From Candidatus Curtissbacteria bacterium (lineage in GTDB: Bacteria > Patescibacteriota > Microgenomatia > Curtissbacterales > GWA2-41-24), in contig JANLHP010000015.1 of NCBI GenBank assembly GCA_024654445.1, forward strand, positions 1-45,641: DNA of 45,641 bases. Direction: 5' to 3'. The notes beneath the pieces are model-generated. The model saw nothing but the letters and a program-made list of their open reading frames with translations. It did no database searches and had not been told where the DNA came from. Positions 15,478 to 22,446 of the stretch are shown piece after piece. Position 1 is the first letter of the stretch. Every line of letters starts with the position of its first letter. A program made the position numbers and the translations under genes.

Positions 15478-16180
15478 ATATTTTATGATTATTTTTTTGC
15501 TTCTGATAAAAATTGCCAAAGTTATCGCCAAAGCCTAATTTTCCTCGAAGCGGGACAAAAGCAACGGGTTCGATGTCGATAAATTTGATCGTACTTCCCG
15601 TTTTTTTACCTACTTTTAATTGTTGTCCATAAAGATTATCTCCGATCGGAATGACGATTCTGCCGCCTGCTTTAAGTTGGTCAATCAATGGTTGAGGAAT
15701 TCGATTACCGGCAGCTGTCACAACAATAGCATCATACGGAGCGTATTTAGGAAGACCGACAGAACCATCGCCTATTTCAACTTGAACATTATTAAGTTGT
15801 AATTCTTCGAGAACTTTTGCCGCCCTGTCTGCTAATTTCCCAATTACTTCTATCGTATAGACCTTTTTGGCGAGCTGCGAAAGAATTGCCGCTTGGAAAC
15901 CGGAGCCTGTACCCACTTCCAGTACCTTTTCGCGGCCCTCGAGTTCCAGCGCCTGAGTCATTACGGCGACCAGCGACGGTTGACTGATCGTTTGACCTTC
16001 ACCAATCGGCAGCGGGATATCCAAATAAGCATCCTGTCGATATTTTGCAGGGACAAACTTATGTCTCGGGACCTTCAGGAAAGCACTTATGACACGCCGG
16101 TCTGTCACCCCTGCCGGTTTTATGTAACCTTCCACAAGTTCTTTTTGCGATTTTCGAACCTCTCTAAGTTTAAAATCCAT
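15461..16180 (-). CDS. pcm: protein-L-isoaspartate O-methyltransferase
   Basis: 239-aa class I SAM methyltransferase that repairs isoaspartyl residues of damaged proteins. Features include the PCMT N-terminal QTISQPSLVAVMTQAL (substrate loop), SAM motif I VLEVGTGSGFQAAIL, YTIEVIGKLADRA and the PLRGKLGF C-terminal region. A near-perfect Shine-Dalgarno AAGGAGGAATT precedes the ATG, which overlaps the HPF/RaiA-like gene by 11 nt. It appears complete and functional. Confidence 0.95.
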   Translation of the reverse strand: MDFKLREVRKSQKELVEGYIKPAGVTDRRVISAFLKVPRHKFVPAKYRQDAYLDIPLPIGEGQTISQPSLVAVMTQALELEGREKVLEVGTGSGFQAAILSQLAKKVYTIEVIGKLADRAAKVLEELQLNNVQVEIGDGSVGLPKYAPYDAIVVTAAGNRIPQPLIDQLKAGGRIVIPIGDNLYGQQLKVGKKTGSTIKFIDIEPVAFVPLRGKLGFGDNFGNFYQKQKNNHKIYGQQS

Positions 16181-16523
16181 AATTCCTCCTTACCGATTCA
16201 TGACGATAGTACTGGCTGTCATTCGTAAAGTGCTTCCCCTTATATCTGCTTAATTCTTTAAACAAATGCTCAAAAGCCTGATTAATTGCTTCGTCCGCGT
16301 TAGCACCTTGGAAGTAAGTGTATAAATGTTTTTTAGGAAGAGAGAGATAAATAGAACCATCAAAAAAATTTCTTCTCCTGTTTCTTTTAATGACCACTTT
16401 GATTAAACCCAGACCTCGATCGATATGCGGCAACCATTGTTCAAGTTTTTGTACATGCCTATCAATTGAATCCCAAAGATGGCTGCTTAACCGATACTGT
16501 CTTGCTGTAATACATAGATTCAT
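16170..16523 (-). CDS. HPF/RaiA-like ribosome-associated protein
   Basis: 117-aa protein resembling the short hibernation-promoting factor / sigma-54 modulation family: an N-terminal strand-helix (WDSIDRHVQKLEQWLPH), then FFDGSIYLSLPKKHLYTYFQG and the helix ADEAINQAFEHLFKELSRYKGKH (given in part: EAINQAFEHLFKELSRYK). Such proteins bind 30S subunits and stop or protect idle ribosomes. A good Shine-Dalgarno (AAGGGAGAA) precedes the ATG. It is the second stress gene after Hsp20, with a 98-nt spacer. Confidence 0.8.
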   Translation of the reverse strand: MNLCITARQYRLSSHLWDSIDRHVQKLEQWLPHIDRGLGLIKVVIKRNRRRNFFDGSIYLSLPKKHLYTYFQGANADEAINQAFEHLFKELSRYKGKHFTNDSQYYRHESVRRNYGF

Positions 16524-16560
16524 ATTTTATTCTCCCTTAAGATAAAAGGTTTTTGTTCCT

Positions 16561-16603
16561 TTGTTTCTACCATTTGTTGAAAAGCTCTGCTTATTTCTAC
16601 CAT
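16561..16603. repeat. tandem 13-mers in the Hsp20-HPF spacer
   Basis: Two near-identical 13-mers, TTGTTTCTACCAT (16561-16573) and TTATTTCTACCAT (16591-16603), 30 nt apart on centre. They are in the only sizeable spacer (98 nt) near the head of the long operon, so they could mark an operator, an RNA-binding site or chance. Confidence 0.35.
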
Positions 16604-16621
16604 GTGCCCTGTGCTGTCCTT

Positions 16622-17026
16622 TCAACCTGTCTTTACGACAATTTTTTTAGGTTGAGATTTTGGAGCTTTTGCAAAAGTTACCGTCATAACACCATTTTTT
16701 GCTTCAGCCTTCGGTTCTTTATTTGTGTCTACTTCTCCCGGAACCAAAACGCGGTAAGAAAAAGAACTCGATGCTTTGCGAAAATATTTTTTCTTCTTTT
16801 CTTCCTCTTCTTTTTCGCCCCTAATTGTTAATATTCCTTTTTCGAAAGTGACGTCGACATTTTTAGGGTCGATCCCCGGCACCGCCGCTTCTACATATAC
16901 GTTATTATTGTCTTCGGAAATCGAAAGCCCGCTGATTGTCGCAGTTGCAGGTAGTAGATCGTCTTCTAATTCTTCGAACAGAGTTGGGAATCCCCACATA
17001 GATCTTGGTACTAAATAGTCATTCAT
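16622..17026 (-). CDS. Hsp20 / alpha-crystallin small heat-shock protein
   Basis: 134-aa small heat-shock protein, an ATP-independent holdase. The alpha-crystallin domain covers about 34-128, with VYVEAAVPGIDPKNVDV, the GILTIRGEK strand and the late A-KNGVMTVTFAKAP motif. The N-terminal arm is short (MNDYLVPRSMWGFPTLFEEL start). The Shine-Dalgarno GGGGGTG lies in the 3' end of the 71-aa ORF, whose stop overlaps this start (ATGA at 17023-17026). It lies at the head of the stress operon, close to the Crp/Fnr-type palindrome. Confidence 0.93.
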   Translation of the reverse strand: MNDYLVPRSMWGFPTLFEELEDDLLPATATISGLSISEDNNNVYVEAAVPGIDPKNVDVTFEKGILTIRGEKEEEEKKKKYFRKASSSFSYRVLVPGEVDTNKEPKAEAKNGVMTVTFAKAPKSQPKKIVVKTG

Positions 17027-17238
17027 TTACATTCACCCCCTTTCGTCTCACTTGTTATAATTGTGTCCGGGTTGAATGCTAGAACTTGGAAGATCTGTCC
17101 GGGTAATGAATCTTGAACTAAGCTCTTCAGAGGCCTCAAGGATGTGCTTAATTTTGACGGAAGTAGAAGGCGTGCTCCCTCTAAACCGCGACTTGGGAGA
17201 AATAAATTATTTTTAGTGACCGTAAGTGTTTCTATCAT
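17023..17238 (-). CDS. 71-aa ORF coupled to Hsp20
   Basis: 71 residues, mixed hydrophobic/polar (TVTKNNLFLPSRGLEGARLL near the start), no recognised domain. Its stop overlaps the Hsp20 start by ATGA. It is either a small first protein of the operon or a leader whose translation controls access to the Hsp20 Shine-Dalgarno. Confidence 0.45.
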   Translation of the reverse strand: MIETLTVTKNNLFLPSRGLEGARLLLPSKLSTSLRPLKSLVQDSLPGQIFQVLAFNPDTIITSETKGGECK

Positions 17239-17298
17239 GTTGAATGTAGAATAACCGATTCTTCAAGAGACTGCAGTGATGTTCATTACATGCTGTGG

Positions 17299-17304
17299 AT
17301 GATA
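17299..17304 (-). promoter_or_regulatory. candidate -10 box (TATCAT) of the stress operon
   Basis: Minus-strand TATCAT. Start of transcription would fall near 17292, which puts the centre of the 17319-17338 palindrome near -37 to -41, the position used by Crp/Fnr-type activators. A second candidate, TGTAAT at 17285-17290, would place it near -50. Confidence 0.4.
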
Positions 17305-17318
17305 TGTAGTACCTTTAA

Positions 17319-17338
17319 TTTGTGACGTTTGTCACAAA
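17319..17338. promoter_or_regulatory. Crp/Fnr-type operator palindrome
   Basis: A perfect inverted repeat: TTTGTGAC, four bases, GTCACAAA, containing exactly TGTGA-N6-TCACA, the Crp-type consensus. It lies between the divergent Crp/Fnr-family gene (17373, plus) and the Hsp20-led operon (17238, minus), so the neighbouring regulator is the obvious ligand. Confidence 0.85.
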
Positions 17339-17345
17339 AACCTGC

Positions 17346-17351
17346 TAGAAT
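17346..17351 (+). promoter_or_regulatory. -10 box (TAGAAT) of the Crp/Fnr-family gene
   Basis: TAGAAT 21 nt before the GTG at 17373. Transcription would start near 17358, placing the palindrome centre near -29, overlapping the -35 region, which suggests self-repression. Confidence 0.5.
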
Positions 17352-17372
17352 TCGCGGGCCGCCGATTTTATT

Positions 17373-18032
17373 GTGGTAATTGATACTGTTTCTCAAAAAT
17401 TAGACCGGTTTTTCTCTCAATCAAAACCTTTCTACTATAAAAAAGGTGATATTTTAGTCCGTGCGGATGACCCAATATTTGGAGTTTTTTTGTTAAAAAA
17501 AGGTCTCGTCAGGCAGTATGTTGTTTCCGAAAAGGGCGATGAGTTGACAATCCATATATATAAACCGGTTTGTTTTTTCCCAGTCATGTTAGTTTTTTAT
17601 AGCGTTGCCAATCCTTATTACTTTGAAGCAATGGATGACATAGAGGTTTGGCGAATGCCTCCGGAGAAGGTAACAGAATTTTTGAAAAGTGAACCCGATG
17701 TTCTTTTGGATTTAACAAGAAGGTTTGCAGCAGGACTTGTTGGCCTTTCGACCAGGATAGAAAATTTAATGTTTAAAGACACATACGGAAGGATTGCTTC
17801 TCTTTTAACCTATTTTGCGAAAAGATTTGGACGGCGAGAAGAAGGTGTAACCGTGATAAAAATACCATTGACTCACAAAGATTTAGCTTCCTGGGTTGGC
17901 GCATCAAGAGAAAATGTTACCAGGCAAATTGAAAAGTTAAGGAGAAAGGGTTTAATTACTTTCGACAATCACATGATCGGAGTGAAGGACATTCGAAAGT
18001 TAGAGAAAGAATCTACTGGTGGCCGTGATTAA
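17373..18032 (+). CDS. Crp/Fnr family transcriptional regulator
   Basis: 219-aa regulator. Residues about 12-120 form a cyclic-nucleotide-binding-type beta barrel (YYKKGDILVRADDPIFGVFLLKKG, in part KGDILVRADD). The C-terminal winged HTH contains LTHKDLASWVGASRENVTRQ and EKLRRKGLIT. No N-terminal Cys cluster for an Fnr-type Fe-S centre is seen, and the usual cAMP-site phosphate motif is not clear, so the signal is unknown. A perfect Crp-type palindrome lies 35 bp upstream, shared with the divergent stress operon. The GTG start is used. Confidence 0.9.
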   Translation: MVIDTVSQKLDRFFSQSKPFYYKKGDILVRADDPIFGVFLLKKGLVRQYVVSEKGDELTIHIYKPVCFFPVMLVFYSVANPYYFEAMDDIEVWRMPPEKVTEFLKSEPDVLLDLTRRFAAGLVGLSTRIENLMFKDTYGRIASLLTYFAKRFGRREEGVTVIKIPLTHKDLASWVGASRENVTRQIEKLRRKGLITFDNHMIGVKDIRKLEKESTGGRD

Positions 18033-18136
18033 AGACTCATAGGTAATTGGGAACATAAAGGAGATAAAAAATGTATTATCTCTATATTCTTTGATGTTCA
18101 GACAATTTTCAGGCTGGTTTGGTACGAGTTTGCGTG

Positions 18137-18142
18137 TATAAT
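18137..18142 (+). promoter_or_regulatory. -10 box (TATAAT), leaderless type
   Basis: Consensus TATAAT ending 8 nt before the ATG at 18151; transcription should begin at or next to the start codon. No Shine-Dalgarno sequence. Confidence 0.65.
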
Positions 18143-18150
18143 ACAAATTT

Positions 18151-18774
18151 ATGGTCGAATCTTTGGTCGAAGGAGGCAGTGTTGAATCCGAAAATGGATA
18201 CGTGTTGCTGGAACTGGGATGCGGAAGCAGGCCTCTTCCCTTCCGGGCAAGCGGAAATTTTCGAGGAGACAATTACTACATCGGCGTTGATTTACCACGC
18301 CATCTGCAAGAAGAAGTTTATTCACAGAGTAAGTGGGGACTTCCAAACGACGGTTTAAAAAAGTGCGTGGAGCGAATAGAGAGTTTAGATCCCGAAGAGC
18401 AAAAACGAATCGGTCTTCTGGAGGCCGATATGTTCCTCGGACTTCCAATTGGTGACCACGCTGTCGATGAGGTATACCTCTCGAATGTTCTTTCGGATCC
18501 ACGCATATTTTACGACGATAACAGCTCGGCAAATTTTGTGACCTTGTTTTGCGAAATACGAAGAGTTCTAAAAGTTGAGGGTCGTCTGACCGTATTTACC
18601 TCTTATGATCCATTGTACGAGAAACAGGTTAAGCAGTTATTGGACGAAAATGGTTTTAGAATAGAACAACAATATAGTGCGAGAAACCCAAAAGATTTGG
18701 AATTTATGCGCAGATATAACCGTGATGTGTATTACGGTGAAGGAGCGTATCTTTTGTCGGCTGTTCCTGTTTAA
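18151..18774 (+). CDS. class I SAM-dependent methyltransferase-like protein
   Basis: 207-aa protein with SAM motif I LLELGCGSRPLPF near residue 20, an acidic motif II-like YIGVDLPRHL, VDEVYLSNVLSD and the late EIRRVLKVEGRLTVFT strand. This is a Rossmann methyltransferase core with no recognition domain; the substrate is unknown. Its own consensus promoter lies 8 nt before the start. Upstream is the Crp/Fnr gene, 118 nt away; downstream is a convergent unknown gene overlapping by 4 nt. Confidence 0.75.
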   Translation: MVESLVEGGSVESENGYVLLELGCGSRPLPFRASGNFRGDNYYIGVDLPRHLQEEVYSQSKWGLPNDGLKKCVERIESLDPEEQKRIGLLEADMFLGLPIGDHAVDEVYLSNVLSDPRIFYDDNSSANFVTLFCEIRRVLKVEGRLTVFTSYDPLYEKQVKQLLDENGFRIEQQYSARNPKDLEFMRRYNRDVYYGEGAYLLSAVPV

Positions 18775-19322
18775 TTTTCTACACCAGGGGTATTTGGCCA
18801 GGGTCGGACACGGTTTCTCTCTAATATTTCTCGTTGCCCGCGGATTTTATCGCCCCTAAGGGTTTGGTTGTTATGTGTCAGGACGAGTTGTGCGCCAGGC
18901 ATGGTTTGGTCAACATCGTGGAGAAGGTAACAAGCTGTTGCAAGAGTTCTGTCTTGGGCGTCGACAAAACGTTGCTTAACCACTCCTCTTATGTCTATAT
19001 CTGGCAGTACGGCTGTGCGTCCAGTTCTACTATCAGGGTGAGAAGCTCGCATCACGTCGCAGAGATGCCAGTAAGAAATTCTTCTTCCGTTGATGCCTGT
19101 TGCCCTTAGTTTTAAGGCGTACTGAAACCTTCCGATGTTCTCCTCCTTCAATTCTCGTCTCTCCTCTGGAGTTCTTGGATTTAGGTATTTGGAGTTTGTG
19201 ACTGCGGATACTTTGTTGGGTGGGTTGGAAGAAAGAAAGTCGAGAAATTCTTCGTATGAATCTGCGCGAAGTTCGCGTTTCACCATTTCTGGAATGTTTC
19301 GTATCGTTTCCTGAATTCCCAT
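18771..19322 (-). CDS. hypothetical protein, 183 aa
   Basis: Soluble, Arg-rich protein with no motif I recognise. It starts MGIQETIRNIPEMVKREL; segments such as YWHLCDVMRASHPDSR and RTLATACYLLHDVDQT suggest a helical fold. A consensus TATAAT ends 8 nt before its ATG, supporting a real leaderless gene. It converges on the methyltransferase gene with a 4-nt overlap. Confidence 0.6.
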   Translation of the reverse strand: MGIQETIRNIPEMVKRELRADSYEEFLDFLSSNPPNKVSAVTNSKYLNPRTPEERRELKEENIGRFQYALKLRATGINGRRISYWHLCDVMRASHPDSRTGRTAVLPDIDIRGVVKQRFVDAQDRTLATACYLLHDVDQTMPGAQLVLTHNNQTLRGDKIRGQREILERNRVRPWPNTPGVEN

Positions 19323-19330
19323 GGTTGGAG

Positions 19331-19336
19331 ATTATA
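19331..19336 (-). promoter_or_regulatory. -10 box (TATAAT), leaderless type
   Basis: Minus-strand TATAAT, 8 nt before the ATG at 19322 of the 183-aa hypothetical gene. Confidence 0.6.
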
Positions 19337-19389
19337 TAGGAGTGGAGGCTTAGAGTAAACTCAAGGTGATTTTTATCGTCCTATAGTGT

Positions 19390-19395
19390 TATAAT
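19390..19395 (+). promoter_or_regulatory. -10 box (TATAAT), leaderless type
   Basis: Consensus TATAAT, 6 nt before the GTG at 19402. It fixes this GTG as the likely first base(s) of the mRNA. Confidence 0.65.
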
Positions 19396-19401
19396 AAACA
19401 G

Positions 19402-19671
19402 GTGAAAGAAAATTTAAGTTTCAATAAAGTCCTTGCCGTAGGATCTGTTTGCGGTTTAGGCGCGACCGTAGTTACTGCGGGTATTGTAGAGCGCATGAGC
19501 GACGGTGAAGGTATGAATATTCTGCCGACCGTACTTGTAGCGTGGGGTTCGCTCGCTGTTACTTGGGTTTTTGCTTCTGCTGCGGAAAAAAGGGAAAATG
19601 ACGACATATTTAGAAGAGTAGATAAACACCTTGAAGAAGCTCGTCGTGAACAACTACTTCGAAATCTTTAG
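19402..19671 (+). CDS. small membrane protein, 89 aa
   Basis: Two predicted TM helices (about 9-28 and 40-58) followed by a charged cytoplasmic tail (EKRENDDIFRRVDKHLEEA). GTG start with a TATAAT box 6 nt upstream. The 3' end overlaps the convergent metalloprotease gene by 18 nt. No family recognised. Confidence 0.6.
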   Translation: MKENLSFNKVLAVGSVCGLGATVVTAGIVERMSDGEGMNILPTVLVAWGSLAVTWVFASAAEKRENDDIFRRVDKHLEEARREQLLRNL

Positions 19672-20328
19672 TGGCGAGTTTAGAATTCTGGCTAATATAA
19701 TTATTCCAATATCAACGGTGATTATTTTTACAAGCGAGTTGGTAGCCATTTTGAAAAATGGGTCTAGGTGTTTTAGCTGGGAAAGAGCGTTTATAAAGGG
19801 TTGTGTTCCCCAAACAAAATATACTACGCCAAGAATCAAGCCAACCGCTATTCCAAGTTCGATCGCGCCTTCCATATCGCGGCTACTGGAGAACATCGTG
19901 TTGCCAATTTGAAACAAAATGTAGAAAAGCACCGCTGCGGGCAAAAACCCCGTCAGCCCGAGCCTTGAATAGATAGTGATGTTAAGAATAATTAAAAATA
20001 GACCTACAATAAGAGGCGCAACGCCGATTAAAAAATGCCTAAAAGGGTCGCTTTCTGCTATCTGTACACTTCCCAACTGAATATCTTTTTCGCCTATTTT
20101 CGGAGTTAAGTTCATTTCCCCAACGTAAACGCCGAGTATTTGGGCCGTGGCTGCATGCGAAAATTCGTGGATTACCGTTCCCGGCAAAAATAAAAAGGAA
20201 AAGATGCCAATCGCGAGCCGTTTACTTCTGGTAAGTCTGAAAAGAAGCATCAGAAGGCTGCTGGTGAGCACTCTTGAAAGAAGAAAGAGTGATATTAAAA
20301 GCAGAATAAATGTTAAGGCAGGATTCAC
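19654..20328 (-). CDS. membrane zinc metalloprotease-like protein (M50-type HExxH)
   Basis: 224-aa polytopic membrane protein with TM helices at about 4-30, 38-60, 100-122 and further along. VIHEFSHAATA provides HExxH in a membrane helix, as in site-2-type (M50) proteases. A second metal-ligand motif such as NxxPxxxxDG is not obvious, so proteolytic activity is uncertain. The GTG start at 20328 follows a TAAGAT box by 6 nt (leaderless type). It converges with the 89-aa membrane protein. Confidence 0.65.
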   Translation of the reverse strand: MNPALTFILLLISLFLLSRVLTSSLLMLLFRLTRSKRLAIGIFSFLFLPGTVIHEFSHAATAQILGVYVGEMNLTPKIGEKDIQLGSVQIAESDPFRHFLIGVAPLIVGLFLIILNITIYSRLGLTGFLPAAVLFYILFQIGNTMFSSSRDMEGAIELGIAVGLILGVVYFVWGTQPFINALSQLKHLDPFFKMATNSLVKIITVDIGIIILARILNSPLKISK

Positions 20329-20334
20329 CTTTCA

Positions 20335-20340
20335 ATCTTA
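20335..20340 (-). promoter_or_regulatory. -10 box (TAAGAT), leaderless type
   Basis: Minus-strand TAAGAT, 6 nt before the GTG at 20328. Confidence 0.45.
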
Positions 20341-20401
20341 TCAAAAACTCTTATTTTTCGAGCGGAAGCGAGGAAAATAGACTCTTATTGTCCATCAGTC
20401 C

Positions 20402-20444
20402 ATCAGGGTGCCACCTTGTCGTAGAGACAAGGTGGCACCCTGAT
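20402..20444. repeat. perfect 19-bp palindrome with 5-nt loop
   Basis: Arms 20402-20420 and 20426-20444 are perfectly complementary. It contains GGTGCCACCTTG, a 12-mer also found at 28894-28905. It sits between divergent genes, upstream of both promoters, where a terminator for either is not expected; a T-rich but broken tail (TTTATTAT) follows on the plus strand. A dispersed palindromic repeat is the best description. Confidence 0.7.
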
Positions 20445-20472
20445 TTATTATCGTCTTCTTACCTTTTTCTGG

Positions 20473-20478
20473 TAAGAT
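20473..20478 (+). promoter_or_regulatory. -10 box (TAAGAT)
   Basis: TAAGAT, 11 nt before the ATG at 20490; spacing consistent with a leaderless or very short leader. Confidence 0.4.
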
Positions 20479-20489
20479 TTAATTAGGCA

Positions 20490-20765
20490 ATGGATTTGCA
20501 GACAGTTTTTTACGTACTTGGAATTATCTTTTTTAGCATCTTGCTCGCCTTTATGCTGGCGGTTGTTATTTTCCTTTTCTACGTTAAAAACAAGATAAAC
20601 AATATCCAAAGACAGATCGACAGAAAGATTGGGGCAGTGACAACAATTGCCCGGGCTGGCAGTAGTATTGCTTCGGGTATGGGAAATACCGTTGCCGGTG
20701 CTGCGCTTGAGGGTGTCTCCAAAATTTTAGCCAAAACAAAGAGTAAAAGGAAAAGAAAAAGTTAG
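20490..20765 (+). CDS. small single-TM protein, 91 aa
   Basis: One strong TM helix (about 8-31, FYVLGIIFFSILLAFMLAVV), then an amphipathic segment and a very basic tail (KTKSKRKRKS). The layout resembles small bitopic proteins of many Patescibacteria, but no family or function is assigned. Its end overlaps the convergent topoisomerase gene by 4 nt. Confidence 0.6.
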   Translation: MDLQTVFYVLGIIFFSILLAFMLAVVIFLFYVKNKINNIQRQIDRKIGAVTTIARAGSSIASGMGNTVAGAALEGVSKILAKTKSKRKRKS

Positions 20766-21811
20766 GCTTCTTCTGTAAACATGCTTAGCATGCAGACTAG
20801 CTGGTTTTCAAAATCATCGAGTTCGCGAATCGATTTTATCTTTTTGAATTTGGCGCTCTTTTGGAGATTTGAAAGCGTGTAACCTTTTTCGTAGGCGTTG
20901 GTGATAATCGGACTGATGTAGTATTTCTTGCACGTGTCCGGCTTATTGCGAAGGTGGGCAGCCACTTTTTTTACAGCATCGATGACATTTTTGTTTGATT
21001 CCGTTCGTTTGCGAACAATACCAATTTGGTCAAGTAGTTCTGCTGCAAGCAACGTTCCTCCCCAAGTTCGGAAATCTTTGGCTGTGATGTCCCTGCCTGT
21101 CACCTCTTTTAAGTAATTATTGACGTCGTGCGAGTGGATCATCTGGTAGTTTCCGTTTTCGTCCAAATATTCAAATAGCTCTTGACCAGGAATTTCCTTG
21201 CAGCGTCTTATGATGTCTGCTACCTTTTTGCTGTGAATTCGTAGTTTGTGATAGACGCCCGATTTGCCTTTGAATTCGAATTTAACCATGTCGCCCTCGA
21301 CGTCGACTTGCTGCCTTGTGAGTGTTGTTAGGCCATAGGATTTATTTTGAAGAACGTAAGCTTCGTTGCCGACGCGGATCAGAGTGTTTTGGAGTAGCCA
21401 AACGGCTGTTGCTATTACTTTTTCTCTCGGCAGCCCTGGAAGATTCAAGTCTTTTCTTATTCGCCTTCTTATCCTTGGAAGGCTTCTTGCAAAATCTAAA
21501 AGATGAAGAAATTTGTGTTCCTGGCTAAGTTCGGTCCAAAGGTCATGATACCTGTATTGTTTTCTGCCTTTGCTGTCGTAACCAGTCGCTTGGAGATGGC
21601 CGTTGATGTGGGGGGAAATCCAGACTTTTTCCCAAGCAGGAGGAAGGACGAGTTTTTTGATACGATCAAGTGTATCCTTATCCTCGATCGGTTTTTTGTC
21701 AGGGCCAAGATATGTAAATGATTTAGGGCCAGTTCTTACCCTTTTTATCCCAGGTTGTTTGTCCGAAACATATCTTAGGTGAGCTTCTGCTAATAAATCG
21801 TCTGTTGGCAT
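20762..21811 (-). CDS. DNA topoisomerase IB (poxvirus type)
   Basis: 349 aa from the ATG at 21811; a TTG at 21820 would add three residues. It relaxes DNA through a 3'-phosphotyrosine. The N-terminal beta domain has LPPAWEKVWISPHINGHLQA (in part WISP-NGHLQATG). Catalytic residues are in TLIRVGNEAY (Arg), KGKSGV (Lys), KDFRTWGGT (Arg) and TCKKYYISP (nucleophile Tyr), numbered about 149, 186, 251 and 300-301 in the longer form. All appear intact. It stands alone with no operon partners. Confidence 0.93.
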   Translation of the reverse strand: MPTDDLLAEAHLRYVSDKQPGIKRVRTGPKSFTYLGPDKKPIEDKDTLDRIKKLVLPPAWEKVWISPHINGHLQATGYDSKGRKQYRYHDLWTELSQEHKFLHLLDFARSLPRIRRRIRKDLNLPGLPREKVIATAVWLLQNTLIRVGNEAYVLQNKSYGLTTLTRQQVDVEGDMVKFEFKGKSGVYHKLRIHSKKVADIIRRCKEIPGQELFEYLDENGNYQMIHSHDVNNYLKEVTGRDITAKDFRTWGGTLLAAELLDQIGIVRKRTESNKNVIDAVKKVAAHLRNKPDTCKKYYISPIITNAYEKGYTLSNLQKSAKFKKIKSIRELDDFENQLVCMLSMFTEEA

Positions 21812-21881
21812 AACTGGCAATTACTATTCTGCGGCAATATTTGGTCTTTTGCCAGCTTTTTGCTATTTTGCCCTAAGCAGT

Positions 21882-22172
21882 ATGGGCGGAAATGATTTTA
21901 ATTCACGTTTTCAGAAAATTAAGATGGACAAGGTTTTTGCCCCGCTGGCGGAAATGGTTGCTGAAAATCCGGATATGAATATCGGGGGTTTTGCCTACAT
22001 TATGGTCACAACGCCAGAGATAATTCGCGCAAGTAACCCACACGTGGATAAGTTTGTAGACAATGGGGGTGTTTTGGTGATGCTGCCGATTACTTGGTGG
22101 AATTTGACAAAAAGAGCAGAAATTGCAAAAGATATTTTTGTGTTAAGTGGAGGCGTGAGCGGTCAAGGTTAG
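21882..22172 (+). CDS. hypothetical protein, 96 aa
   Basis: Starts MGGNDFNSRFQKIKMDK; a start at 21849 is also open but a -10-like TATTTT (21864-21869) lies inside it, favouring 21882. Contains VVTTPEIIRASN-like and GGVLVMLPITWWNLTKR segments. No family recognised. It converges with the OmdA-like gene, 2 nt apart. Confidence 0.5.
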   Translation: MGGNDFNSRFQKIKMDKVFAPLAEMVAENPDMNIGGFAYIMVTTPEIIRASNPHVDKFVDNGGVLVMLPITWWNLTKRAEIAKDIFVLSGGVSGQG

Positions 22173-22174
22173 TT

Positions 22175-22411
22175 TTAACTTTTTATTCTTTTTGGTTTCC
22201 AGGCCATGTTCATGTACACTCCACCCTTTTCTAGTTCGTCTAGCACTTGATTAAGTCTTTTTTCTTGGGTTTGTTTTTGTTTGGCGCGTGTAATGCAGCC
22301 GATGTAGTCGTTTTGTTGATAAGGCAGACGTTCTTTGTATTTTTCCATCATTCCCCCACTGACCAATGCTTTTCTCATAAATTCGGGCATTGGGTAGCGT
22401 TGTCGCTTCAT
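22175..22411 (-). CDS. OmdA/YdeI-like small protein
   Basis: 78 aa matching the C-terminal module of the YdeI/OmpD-associated (bacteriocin-protection) family: YPMPEFMRKAL, then PYQQNDYIGCITRAKQ, TQEKRLNQVLDELEKGG and the final MAW. The N-terminal DUF1905-like half is missing, but the module is known to stand alone. Function is poorly known. TATAAT ends 6 nt before the ATG. Confidence 0.8.
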   Translation of the reverse strand: MKRQRYPMPEFMRKALVSGGMMEKYKERLPYQQNDYIGCITRAKQKQTQEKRLNQVLDELEKGGVYMNMAWKPKRIKS

Positions 22412-22417
22412 GTGATT

Positions 22418-22423
22418 ATTATA
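22418..22423 (-). promoter_or_regulatory. -10 box (TATAAT), leaderless type
   Basis: Minus-strand TATAAT, 6 nt before the ATG at 22411 of the OmdA-like gene. Confidence 0.65.
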
Positions 22424-22434
22424 TCCAGATCTGC

Positions 22435-22440
22435 TTTAAT
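22435..22440 (+). promoter_or_regulatory. -10 box (TTTAAT), leaderless type
   Basis: TTTAAT, 6 nt before the GTG at 22447, used to choose that start over the upstream ATG at 22390. Confidence 0.45.
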
Positions 22441-22446
22441 TATTCT

